Shown: positions 1-5,481 of the stretch, one piece after another
How the letters are laid out: the number at the start of each line of letters is the position of its first letter
How positions within the stretch are numbered: the first letter of the stretch is position 1
From: Thermoleophilaceae bacterium
GTDB lineage: Bacteria > Actinomycetota > Thermoleophilia > Solirubrobacterales > Thermoleophilaceae
Assembly: GCA_013813135.1 (NCBI GenBank)
Contig: JACCSF010000338.1
Location: forward strand, 1 to 8,446
Direction: 5' to 3'
DNA length: 8,446 nucleotides
Translations under genes and position numbers: made by a program
Notes under the pieces: model-generated
What the model saw: the letters and a program-made list of their open reading frames with translations, nothing else
The model's database searches: none
Told to the model about the DNA's origin: nothing

Positions 1-514
1 GCTCCAGGCCGGCCCGTGCGAGCACGATCGCGTCGAAGTCGCCGTCGGCGAGCCGGCGCAGGCGGGTGTCGACGTTGCCGCGCAGCTCGCGCACCTCGAG
101 ATCTGGCCGCAGCGCCAGCAGTTGAGCGCGGCGGCGCACGCTCGCGGTGCCCACCACGGCGCCCGTGTCGAGGGCGTCGAGCGAGTTCGCGCCGCACAGC
201 GCGTCGTACGGGTCGGCGCGCTCGGGCACGCCCACGATCGACAGACCGGTGGGCAGCTCGCCCGGCACGTCCTTGGCCGAGTGCACCGCCAAATCGACAT
301 CGCCGGCCAGCAGCGCCTCCTCGATCTCCTTGACGAAGCGAGACTTGTCGTCATGCGACCCGCGGTCGCCCGAGGTGGTGATCGCGACCAGCTCGACCTC
401 ATCCGCCAGGCGCCCCGCCACCCACCGCGCCTGCGCCAGCGCCAAGGCGCTGCCGCGCGTGCCTAGCCTGAGCGGAAGCAGCCGGCTCGGCCGGCTGCGC
501 ACCGATGCACTCAT
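1..514 (-). CDS. hemC: Hydroxymethylbilane synthase (porphobilinogen deaminase), N-terminal 171 residues; cut by window edge
   Basis: Cytosolic enzyme that polymerises four porphobilinogen molecules into hydroxymethylbilane, the step before uroporphyrinogen III in heme and siroheme synthesis. Visible are the family N-terminal motif RLGTRGSALALAQA (residues 16-29), TTSGDRG (46-52), the FVKEIEEALL segment (60-69), the active-site stretch AVHSAKDVP (76-84) whose Asp82 corresponds to the catalytic Asp84 of the E. coli enzyme, and RGNVDTRLRRL in the second half. The reading frame is open to the left edge, so domain 3 with the Cys that carries the dipyrromethane cofactor is not visible. The ATG at 514 shares its A with the hemA stop (TGATG), implying translational coupling; a GTG one codon upstream is an alternative start. 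The Shine-Dalgarno is weak. Identity is very secure. Confidence 0.97.
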   Translation of the reverse strand, partial: MSASVRSRPSRLLPLRLGTRGSALALAQARWVAGRLADEVELVAITTSGDRGSHDDKSRFVKEIEEALLAGDVDLAVHSAKDVPGELPTGLSIVGVPERADPYDALCGANSLDALDTGAVVGTASVRRRAQLLALRPDLEVRELRGNVDTRLRRLADGDFDAIVLARAGLE

Positions 515-1836
515 CACGCCCGGCGGCGGCGCGTGTCCAGCCGGGTGACCTCCGCGGCCGGAGCTTCCCCGATGGCGACGGGGTCGAGCCCGAACAGCTC
601 CCGCAGCGTGTGCAGGTACTCGTAGGAGCCGCGCTCCTTGAGCCGCACCGTCGGCTCGTGCAACAGCCGCGAGGCGATCGCCCGCGCCATCACCTCGACG
701 CGCTCGCGGTCTGCCGCGGAGAGCGACTCCCAGCGCGGCTCGTTCTCGGCGACCACCTGGCGCACGACCTCGTCGGCGCGCCGGCGCAGCGCCGAGATGG
801 TCGGCACCACGTCCAGGCTGGCGATCCAGCTCTCGAAGCGCTCCACGTCCTCGCGCACGAGCACCAGCGCCTCCTCGGCCTCCGCCACGCGGGCGTCGAG
901 GTTGCGCGCCACGGCCCGCTGCAGGTCGTCCATGTCGTAGAGGGCGATCCCGGGGCAGTCGCGCACGCTCGGCTCGATGTCGCGCGGCACCGCCAGGTCG
1001 ATCAGCACCAGCGGCCGCCCCATCCGGGACGCGGCCACGAACTCCAGCTCCTCGCGGCCGACGATCTGGTGTGGCGCTCCCGTCGAGGTGACCACGATGT
1101 CGGCGGCCTCGAGCTCGCGCGGCATGTCCTCGAAGGTCACGGCCCGCCCGCCGAAGCGCTGCGCCAGCCCGAGCGCGCGGTCGTAGCGGCGGTTGGCCAC
1201 GAACAGCGTGTGCACGCCGCGGTCGCGCAGCGCCCGCGCGGTCAGCTCGGCGTTCTCGCCGGCGCCGATCACCAGCACGCGGCGGTCGGCGAGCTCGCCG
1301 AGGAAGTCGGACGCCAGCTGCACCGCGACCGTGGAGATCGACACGTTCGAGCGCGCCACGCCGGTCTCGGTGCGCACGCGCTTGCCGGCCGCCAGCGCGT
1401 CGCGGAACAGGCGGTTGGACACCGGCCCGCTGACGCCCTCCACCAGCGCCAGCTCGTACGCGCGCTTGACCTGGCCCTGGATCTCAGCCTCGCCGACGAT
1501 CATCGAGTCGAGCCCCGCCGTCACCGAGAACAGGTGCTCGACGGTCTCGCGGCCGCGCAGCGAGTAGAGCGACCCGATCAGCTCGGTCGGCCGCAGCCCG
1601 GCCTGGCGGGAGAGGATCGCCAGCGTGGCGTTCTCCGCCTCCAGGGGGTCGTCGGTGACCAGGTAGAGCTCGGTGCGGTTGCAGGTGAAGAGCGCAACCG
1701 CCTCGTGGATGCGGTCGTGGTCGGTCAGCTCGCCCAGCACGCGCGCCGCGCGCCCGGCGGGCAGCGCCAGCTTCTCGCGCAGCGGCAGCGGGGCGGTCTT
1801 GTGCGAGGCGCCGAGCGCGAGCAGCTCGCCGGTCAA
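514..1836 (-). CDS. hemA: Glutamyl-tRNA reductase, 440 aa, TTG start
   Basis: NADPH-dependent reduction of glutamyl-tRNA(Glu) to glutamate-1-semialdehyde, the first committed step of C5-pathway tetrapyrrole synthesis. Domains in order: catalytic N-terminal domain with LGASHKTAPLPLREKL (8-23) and the nucleophile Cys52 in LFTCNRTELY; HLFSVTAGLDSMIVGEAEIQ (101-120), the family signature; NADPH-binding Rossmann domain with GAGENAE (191-197); C-terminal dimerisation helices ending in ERGSYEYLHTLRELFG. The open frame runs upstream to 1995, but that part is a shadow of ccmD; family length and the start of homology place initiation at the TTG at 1836, which has GAGGAGG 4-5 nt upstream. TTG overlaps the ccmD stop as TTGA. 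It lies inside the ccm-hem operon between ccmD and hemC, linking precursor supply to cytochrome c maturation. Function is secure; start is likely. Confidence 0.97.
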   Translation of the reverse strand: MTGELLALGASHKTAPLPLREKLALPAGRAARVLGELTDHDRIHEAVALFTCNRTELYLVTDDPLEAENATLAILSRQAGLRPTELIGSLYSLRGRETVEHLFSVTAGLDSMIVGEAEIQGQVKRAYELALVEGVSGPVSNRLFRDALAAGKRVRTETGVARSNVSISTVAVQLASDFLGELADRRVLVIGAGENAELTARALRDRGVHTLFVANRRYDRALGLAQRFGGRAVTFEDMPRELEAADIVVTSTGAPHQIVGREELEFVAASRMGRPLVLIDLAVPRDIEPSVRDCPGIALYDMDDLQRAVARNLDARVAEAEEALVLVREDVERFESWIASLDVVPTISALRRRADEVVRQVVAENEPRWESLSAADRERVEVMARAIASRLLHEPTVRLKERGSYEYLHTLRELFGLDPVAIGEAPAAEVTRLDTRRRRA

Positions 1837-2000
1837 TCGTCCTCCTCGGCCAGCGCGGTCAGCTCGCGGTCGATGCGAGCCAGCTTCGCGGCCATGATCG
1901 CGACATAGATCAGGATCAGCGTCAGGAACACGACGTAGGCCCCGGCCACGTACCTGCCGGCCTCGTCGAGCGGGAGGGCTGGTGCCGCGATCCACGTCAC
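1833..2000 (-). CDS. ccmD: CcmD-like small membrane protein of System I cytochrome c maturation, 55 aa
   Basis: A 55-residue single-span protein. It starts at a GTG at 2000 that overlaps the ccmC stop as GTGA and ends in a TGA overlapped by the hemA TTG. Residues about 17-38 (YVAGAYVVFLTLILIYVAIMAA) form one hydrophobic helix, followed by a charged tail KLARIDRELTALAEEDD. A short tryptophan-containing N terminus, an AGRYVAGAY lead-in, one TM segment and a polar tail are typical of CcmD. In System I, CcmD associates with CcmABC and is needed to release holo-CcmE from the CcmC-heme-CcmE complex. Position directly after ccmC matches the usual order. Such a short gene is easily missed or wrongly merged with a long frame extending upstream to 2750. 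Assignment rests on size, topology and context, as CcmD proteins are poorly conserved. Confidence 0.85.
   Translation of the reverse strand: MTWIAAPALPLDEAGRYVAGAYVVFLTLILIYVAIMAAKLARIDRELTALAEEDD
1841..1847 (-). promoter_or_regulatory. Strong Shine-Dalgarno deciding the hemA TTG start
   Basis: GAGGAGG lies 4 nt upstream of the TTG at 1836, within the last codons of ccmD (Glu-Glu-Asp-Asp). It is the best ribosome-binding site near the point where glutamyl-tRNA reductase homology begins, and supports TTG 1836 over upstream in-frame starts. Confidence 0.7.
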
Positions 2001-2695
2001 GCCGCCACCGCCTCGCGCTCGGCCCGCCGCCGGCGCAGCTTCTTCAGCTGCAGCGCCGCGTGCTTGGCGGTCAGCTCGAGCTTCCAGAGCGTCACGAACA
2101 GCAGCGTCATGCCCACCAGCGAAACCAGGAACGTCAGGCGCATCTCGCCCGGCAGGCTGCCGCCGGTCTGGGACAGGACGCGCGGGTGCGTGTAGGCCTC
2201 GGCCAGCCGCACCGCTGTGAAGTTGAGCGGCACGAAGGCGCCCGCGGTGATCGCGAACACCGAGGAGTAGCGCGCCTGGCGCTCGGGGTCCTCGATCGCG
2301 AAGCGCAGCGGAAAGTAGACGCAGTAGAGGAGGAAGACGACCAGGAAGGAGACCAGGACCGGTTCGTCCCACACCCACCAGTGGCCCCACGAGGCCTTGG
2401 CCCAGATCGCGCCGGTCACGAGCACGCCCAGCCCGAGGATGATCGAGAGGTGGATCGCGACGTAGGAACGCAGGTCCCATGACGGGTCGCCCGTGCGCAG
2501 GTGGCGGATGCCGAACACGCCCCCCGCCACGAAGCCGCCCAGCGCCACGATCGCCATCGGCACGTGGAGGTAGAAGATCTTCTGGACGAAGCCCTGGTCG
2601 GCGTCGAGCGGCGCGTAGAAGAAGACAAGGGCGAGCGACGTCGCGATCGCCACGACGGTGGCGCCAGCCAGCGGGACGAGGCCCCTCGAATACAT
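1997..2695 (-). CDS. ccmC: Heme-handling membrane protein CcmC (CcsA/CcmC family), 232 aa
   Basis: Integral membrane protein that binds heme on the outer face of the membrane and passes it to the chaperone CcmE during cytochrome c maturation. It carries the tryptophan-rich WWD-type motif WGHWWVWDEPVL (103-114) between hydrophobic segments, and His44 in YLHVP plus His170 in YTHPRVL, which I match to the two heme-ligating histidines of E. coli CcmC. About six TM segments are visible (roughly 5-28, 46-64, 80-100, 115-133, 145-165, 187-206), with a basic C-terminal tail. Length of 232 aa fits CcmC and is far shorter than CcmF or System II CcsA fusions. The ATG at 2695 overlaps the ccmB stop (TGATG). 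The residue after WD is Glu-Pro rather than the more common Ala-Arg. Confidence 0.95.
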   Translation of the reverse strand: MYSRGLVPLAGATVVAIATSLALVFFYAPLDADQGFVQKIFYLHVPMAIVALGGFVAGGVFGIRHLRTGDPSWDLRSYVAIHLSIILGLGVLVTGAIWAKASWGHWWVWDEPVLVSFLVVFLLYCVYFPLRFAIEDPERQARYSSVFAITAGAFVPLNFTAVRLAEAYTHPRVLSQTGGSLPGEMRLTFLVSLVGMTLLFVTLWKLELTAKHAALQLKKLRRRRAEREAVAA

Positions 2696-3369
2696 CAGTC
2701 CTCGAGCAGGAAGTCGAAGACGGCAACGGAGACAAGCACGAAGACCACATCGTAAAGCGTGAGCAGCCCCAGCCAGCGTCCCAGGTCCTCGGGGCCCTGG
2801 TCAGTGCGCATCAGCGGCTCCGTCGCCTGGGCGCATGAGATCAGCAGCGGGACCAGCAACGGCAGCAGCAGCAGCGGCACGATCAGCTCCCGCGTCCGGG
2901 TCTCGGCCGCCAGCGCCGCCACCAGCGCGCCGACCGCCGCGATCCCGATGTTGCCGAGCAGCAGGATCGCCGGCAGCTCGGGCAGGGTGCCACCCAGCCC
3001 CGGGCCGAGCAGCAGCAGGTCGAAGGTCGGCACCGCCACCAGCTCCACCGCGACCAGGAACAGGAACAGCGCGCTCGCCTTGGCCAGGAACAGGGCGGTG
3101 CGGTCCACGGGCGCCAGCAGCAGCGCGTCGATGCCGCCCTGTTCGCGCTCGGCGGCGAACAAGCGGGTCACGCCGATCACGGCCGCCAGCAGCAGGGTGA
3201 CCCACAGCACGCCGGACGCGAGCTCGCCGTCCAGCGAGTCGCGGTCCAGCCCGAAGTGAAACAGCACGTAGACCGTGATCGTGAACAGCGTCATCGCCGG
3301 CACGGCTTCCTTCGTGCGCAGCTCCAGCAGCAGGTCCTTGCGCAGGATCACGGTTGCGGCGCGGATCAC
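2695..3369 (-). CDS. ccmB: Heme ABC exporter permease CcmB, 224 aa, GTG start
   Basis: Membrane subunit of the CcmAB ABC complex; ATP hydrolysis by CcmA with CcmB drives release of holo-CcmE from CcmC. The N terminus (ILRKDLLLELRTKEA, 8-22) is the typical amphipathic CcmB entry, followed by about six TM segments (about 23-40, 52-70, 95-120, 133-157, 162-180, 198-220). The AAEREQGGIDALLLAPVDR stretch (72-90) is the cytoplasmic coupling region conserved in CcmB. Starts at GTG 3369, which overlaps the ccmA stop as GTGA, with GAGGAG about 8 nt upstream inside the last ccmA codons. Family length is about 220 aa, so the gene is intact. Overlaps at both ends show tight operon coupling. Confidence 0.95.
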   Translation of the reverse strand: MIRAATVILRKDLLLELRTKEAVPAMTLFTITVYVLFHFGLDRDSLDGELASGVLWVTLLLAAVIGVTRLFAAEREQGGIDALLLAPVDRTALFLAKASALFLFLVAVELVAVPTFDLLLLGPGLGGTLPELPAILLLGNIGIAAVGALVAALAAETRTRELIVPLLLLPLLVPLLISCAQATEPLMRTDQGPEDLGRWLGLLTLYDVVFVLVSVAVFDFLLED

Positions 3370-4013
3370 CGGTACAGCTCCTCGTCCGCTCCGACGGGCC
3401 GCCCGCGCCTCAGCCGCAGCACAACGTCGGCCTCGGCGAGAGCGCCGCGCACGTCGTGGCTGACCAGCACGCGCGTGCGGCCGGACGGGCGCCCGATCAG
3501 GGGCTCGAGCAACTCTGCGGCGGCCGGGTCGAGGTTGGCGCCCGGCTCGTCGAGCAGCAGCAGCGGAGGGTCGTGCAGCACCGCCCGGGCCGCGGCGACA
3601 CGCTGGACCATGCCGCGCGAAAGCTCCCTGACGGGGTCGTCGGCGCGCCGCTCCATCCCGACTTGGCTGAGCACGGTCGCCACGCGTTGCTCGGGCACCC
3701 GGTGCAGCCGGGCGTGGTAGCGCAGGTTCTCGCGGCCGCTCAGGTCGCGGTAGAGCAGCGGGTCGTGGCCGAGGTAGCCGACGTGGCCGGGCAGCTTCCA
3801 GCGCTCGTGCGGGAGGTCGGCCTCCAGCACGCGTGCGGTGCCGCCGTGCGGCCGCAGCAACCCGGCCAGCACGCGCAGCAGGGTCGTCTTGCCCGCCCCG
3901 TTGCCGCCCAGCACCGCAAGCGTTTGGCCGGCCTCTACGCGGACGCTGACGCCGGCGAGCGCGACCCGCTCGCCAAACCGCCGCTCGAGGCCGTCGAGCT
4001 CGATCGCCGCCAC
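3366..4013 (-). CDS. ccmA: Heme ABC exporter ATP-binding protein CcmA, 215 aa, GTG start
   Basis: ATPase subunit partnering CcmB. ABC motifs: Walker A GGNGAGKT (36-43), signature LSRGM (131-135), Walker B LLLLDEP (151-157) and switch His186 in VSHD. The short size (215 aa) and the LSRGM signature are CcmA traits. The frame is open upstream to 4610, but that part is antisense to the VOC gene, has low-complexity composition and lacks ABC homology. The GTG at 4013 immediately precedes AAIELDGLERRFG, the usual ABC N terminus. No Shine-Dalgarno is visible; a TAGGCT hexamer 8 nt upstream suggests a leaderless mRNA. First gene of the ccmABCD-hemA-hemC operon, so its promoter probably drives all six genes. 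Confidence 0.95.
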   Translation of the reverse strand: MAAIELDGLERRFGERVALAGVSVRVEAGQTLAVLGGNGAGKTTLLRVLAGLLRPHGGTARVLEADLPHERWKLPGHVGYLGHDPLLYRDLSGRENLRYHARLHRVPEQRVATVLSQVGMERRADDPVRELSRGMVQRVAAARAVLHDPPLLLLDEPGANLDPAAAELLEPLIGRPSGRTRVLVSHDVRGALAEADVVLRLRRGRPVGADEELYR

Positions 4014-4027
4014 GGGGGGGAAGCCTA
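4014..4027 (-). promoter_or_regulatory. Candidate -10 element and leaderless start for ccmA operon
   Basis: TAGGCT (4027-4022) is followed by 8 nt, including seven consecutive C (G7 on the plus strand), and then the GTG of ccmA. This fits the TANNNT-N7/8-start arrangement of leaderless actinobacterial mRNAs and the same pattern at two other genes here. No -35 is evident. Confidence 0.5.
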
Positions 4028-4040
4028 TGGGGGCTCGCTT

Positions 4041-4080
4041 CCCCGGCCGCGCCAGGCCCCGGCCGCGCCCGGGCCCCGGC
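4041..4080. repeat. GC-only direct repeats between divergent ccmA and VOC promoters
   Basis: CCCCGGCCGCGCC occurs at 4041-4053 and again at 4057-4069 (16-bp period). A partial third copy, GGCCCCGGC, recurs at 4055-4063 and 4072-4080 (17-bp spacing). The block sits in the 93-bp space between the divergent genes, upstream of both candidate -10 elements. It could be an operator or simply GC-rich low-complexity DNA. Confidence 0.45.
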
Positions 4081-4093
4081 GTCGGCTGGAGGC

Positions 4094-4106
4094 TAGTCTC
4101 AGGTTC
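4094..4106 (+). promoter_or_regulatory. Candidate -10 element and leaderless start for VOC gene
   Basis: TAGTCT (4094-4099) lies exactly 7 nt before the ATG at 4107, with no Shine-Dalgarno between them. This is the spacing expected when transcription begins at or next to the start codon. Confidence 0.55.
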
Positions 4107-4547
4107 ATGGCCGAAAAAGCCCGGCTCGTCGGCCTCAATCACGTCGCCCTCGAGGTCGACGACGTCGACGAGGCGCTCGAGTTCTACGGGCGCGTGTTCG
4201 ACTTCGAGCTGCGCGGCCGCGCTGGGCGGATGGCGTTCCTCGACATGGGCGACCAGTTCCTCGTGCTTGCCGAGGGCCGCTCGCAGGCGCCGGACGGCTC
4301 CCGGCATTTCGGGCTCGTCGTGGACGACCGCGAGCGGGCCAGGCGCCTGCTCGAGCAGGCCGGGGCAGAGCTGCTCGGCGGCCGCGGGCTCGACTTCCGC
4401 GACCCCTGGGGCAACCGCGTGCAGGTGGTGCAGTACTCGGACCTGCAGTTCACCAAGGCGCCGTCCGTGCTGGCCGGCATGGGCCTGGAGGAGCTCGAGA
4501 AGTCGCCTACGGCCCGCGAAGAGCTCCGGAAGAAGGGCCTCGGCTAG
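4107..4547 (+). CDS. VOC (glyoxalase/dioxygenase fold) family protein, 146 aa
   Basis: Small soluble protein of the vicinal-oxygen-chelate superfamily. It shows two beta-alpha-beta-beta-beta units: LNHVALEVDDVDEALEFYGRVF (10-31), then GRMAFLDMGDQFLVLAE (40-56), HFGLVVDD (67-74), and DFRDPWGNRVQVVQY (96-110), which is the classic closing motif. A hydrophilic tail (about 111-146) follows. His12 and His67 occupy positions that carry metal ligands in glyoxalase-like members. At the final ligand position, where the family usually has Glu (GNxIEL), this protein has Gln106, so metal binding or catalysis may be altered. Substrate cannot be predicted. It is the only confident plus-strand gene, divergent from ccmA and convergent with moaB; the two stops share CTAG at 4544-4547. 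Family assignment is secure, function unknown. Confidence 0.9.
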   Translation: MAEKARLVGLNHVALEVDDVDEALEFYGRVFDFELRGRAGRMAFLDMGDQFLVLAEGRSQAPDGSRHFGLVVDDRERARRLLEQAGAELLGGRGLDFRDPWGNRVQVVQYSDLQFTKAPSVLAGMGLEELEKSPTAREELRKKGLG

Positions 4548-5017
4548 CGGCCCTGATCCCGCTCGAGGGTGGCGGCCGCGTGCTCCAGAGTGGGGGCCAC
4601 GATCGGCCATGATTGGTCGATCGCCTTGGGGTTGCCGGGGAAGTTCACGATCAGCGTGCGGCCGCGCACTCCCGACACCCCGCGCGTGAGCAGCCCGAGC
4701 GGCGTGTGGTCGCGCGAATCGGCTCGGATCGCCTCCGCGTAGCCGGGCGCCTCGCGGTCGATCACGTCCCGCGTGGCCTCCGGCGTGACGTCGTCGACGG
4801 TCAGGCCGGTGCCGCCCGTGGTGAACACGAAGCGCACGCGCTCCTGGTCGGCCAGCCGCTTCAGCACGCCGCCGATCGCCAGGCGATCGTCAGACACCGT
4901 CTCGCGCGAGACGTCCAGGCCCGCCGCCTCGCACAGCTCGGCCAGCCGCGGGCCCGAGACGTCCTCGCCCTCGCCGCGCGCCAGCGAGCTCGACACCGTG
5001 ACCACGGCGGCCCTCAT
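4544..5017 (-). CDS. moaB: MogA/MoaB-family molybdenum cofactor biosynthesis protein, 157 aa
   Basis: Predicted molybdopterin adenylyltransferase or related MoaB protein: activates molybdopterin with ATP so that molybdate can be inserted. Seen: N-terminal RAAVVTVSSSLARGEGEDVSGP (2-23), the nucleotide/MPT-binding motif FTTGGTGLTVDDVTPEAT (65-82), and LIVNFPGNPKAI (122-133), equivalent to the family NLPGSPKA. The single-domain length of 157 aa excludes MoeA or a fusion. The ATG at 5017 overlaps the moaC stop as ATGA; the frame is open to 5254 but that segment is an Arg/Gly-rich shadow of moaC. The stop TAG overlaps the convergent VOC stop. MogA and MoaB cannot be told apart from the sequence alone, so the symbol is tentative. 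Confidence 0.93.
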   Translation of the reverse strand: MRAAVVTVSSSLARGEGEDVSGPRLAELCEAAGLDVSRETVSDDRLAIGGVLKRLADQERVRFVFTTGGTGLTVDDVTPEATRDVIDREAPGYAEAIRADSRDHTPLGLLTRGVSGVRGRTLIVNFPGNPKAIDQSWPIVAPTLEHAAATLERDQGR

Positions 5018-5481
5018 CGGCGCCACTCGTGGCGGCCGCCCGACTTCTCGAGCAGCACGACCTCCGCGATCTCGACCCCGCGCTCCAGGCCCTTGACCAT
5101 GTCGTAGACGGTCAGCGCCGCGGTCGCGGCCGCGGTCATGGCCTCCATCTCCACGCCGGTCTGGCCCGTCGTGCGCGCCTCGGCGGTCAGCACGACCTCG
5201 GTCTCGCCCACCTCTGCCTCCACGTCCACGAACGAGAGCGGCAGCGGGTGGCACAGCGGGATCAGCTCGGCGGTGCGCTTGGCCGCCTGGATGCCGGCGA
5301 TCCGGGCGGTGCCGATCACGTCGCCCTTGGGGGCGTCGCCGCGAGCGACGGCGGCGGCCGTCTCGGCGGACATCCGTACGGTCGCGCGCGCCCGTGCGCG
5401 CCGGTCGGTCACCTGCTTGTCGCTCACGTCGACCATCCGGGCGCGCCCGGCCTCGTCGAGGTGTGTGAGCTCGTCAGACAG
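5014..5481 (-). CDS. moaC: Cyclic pyranopterin monophosphate synthase MoaC, about 155 aa, probable CTG start
   Basis: Converts the MoaA product 3',8-cyclo-7,8-dihydro-GTP into cyclic pyranopterin monophosphate in molybdenum cofactor synthesis. Numbering from the CTG: LTHLDEAGRARMVDVS (5-20), Lys52 in KGDV, GTARIAGIQAAKRT (57-70), LIPLCHPL (73-80) with His78, TGVEMEAMTAA (108-118), and VYDMVK (125-130). These include the Lys, His, Glu and Asp active-site positions known in E. coli MoaC. The first standard start, ATG 5436, would delete the conserved LTHLDEAGRAR. No ATG, GTG or TTG exists between the upstream in-frame stop (5511) and 5436; the CTG at 5481 gives (M)SDELTHLDEAGRARMVDVS, the usual MoaC N terminus, and a normal length. 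It overlaps the sirC end by 8 nt (CTGTCTGA). Function is secure; start is inferred. Confidence 0.93.
   Translation of the reverse strand: MSDELTHLDEAGRARMVDVSDKQVTDRRARARATVRMSAETAAAVARGDAPKGDVIGTARIAGIQAAKRTAELIPLCHPLPLSFVDVEAEVGETEVVLTAEARTTGQTGVEMEAMTAAATAALTVYDMVKGLERGVEIAEVVLLEKSGGRHEWRR

Noticed and set aside
505..1908. 467-codon open frame on the plus strand
   Set aside because: It is antisense to hemA, which has unmistakable family motifs. Its His/Arg/Gln/Ala-rich composition is typical of the complement of a GC-rich gene.
1837..1995. Upstream extension of the hemA frame
   Set aside because: The 53 extra residues are Arg/Asp-rich, out of frame with ccmD, and have no counterpart in glutamyl-tRNA reductase; the TTG at 1836 has the Shine-Dalgarno.
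2001..2750. Upstream part of the 305-codon frame ending at 1833
   Set aside because: Arg/Gly/Ala-rich shadow of ccmC; only the last 55 codons (ccmD) look like a real protein.
3354..4106. Upstream extension of the VOC reading frame on the plus strand
   Set aside because: Antisense to ccmA; VOC homology begins a few residues after ATG 4107, which has a well-placed -10.
4014..4610. 199-codon N-terminal extension of the ccmA frame
   Set aside because: Antisense to the VOC gene, with no ABC homology; the ABC domain begins right at GTG 4013.
5018..5254. Upstream extension of the moaB frame
   Set aside because: Gly/Arg/Asp low-complexity shadow of moaC; the ATG at 5017 fits the family N terminus and overlaps the moaC stop as ATGA.
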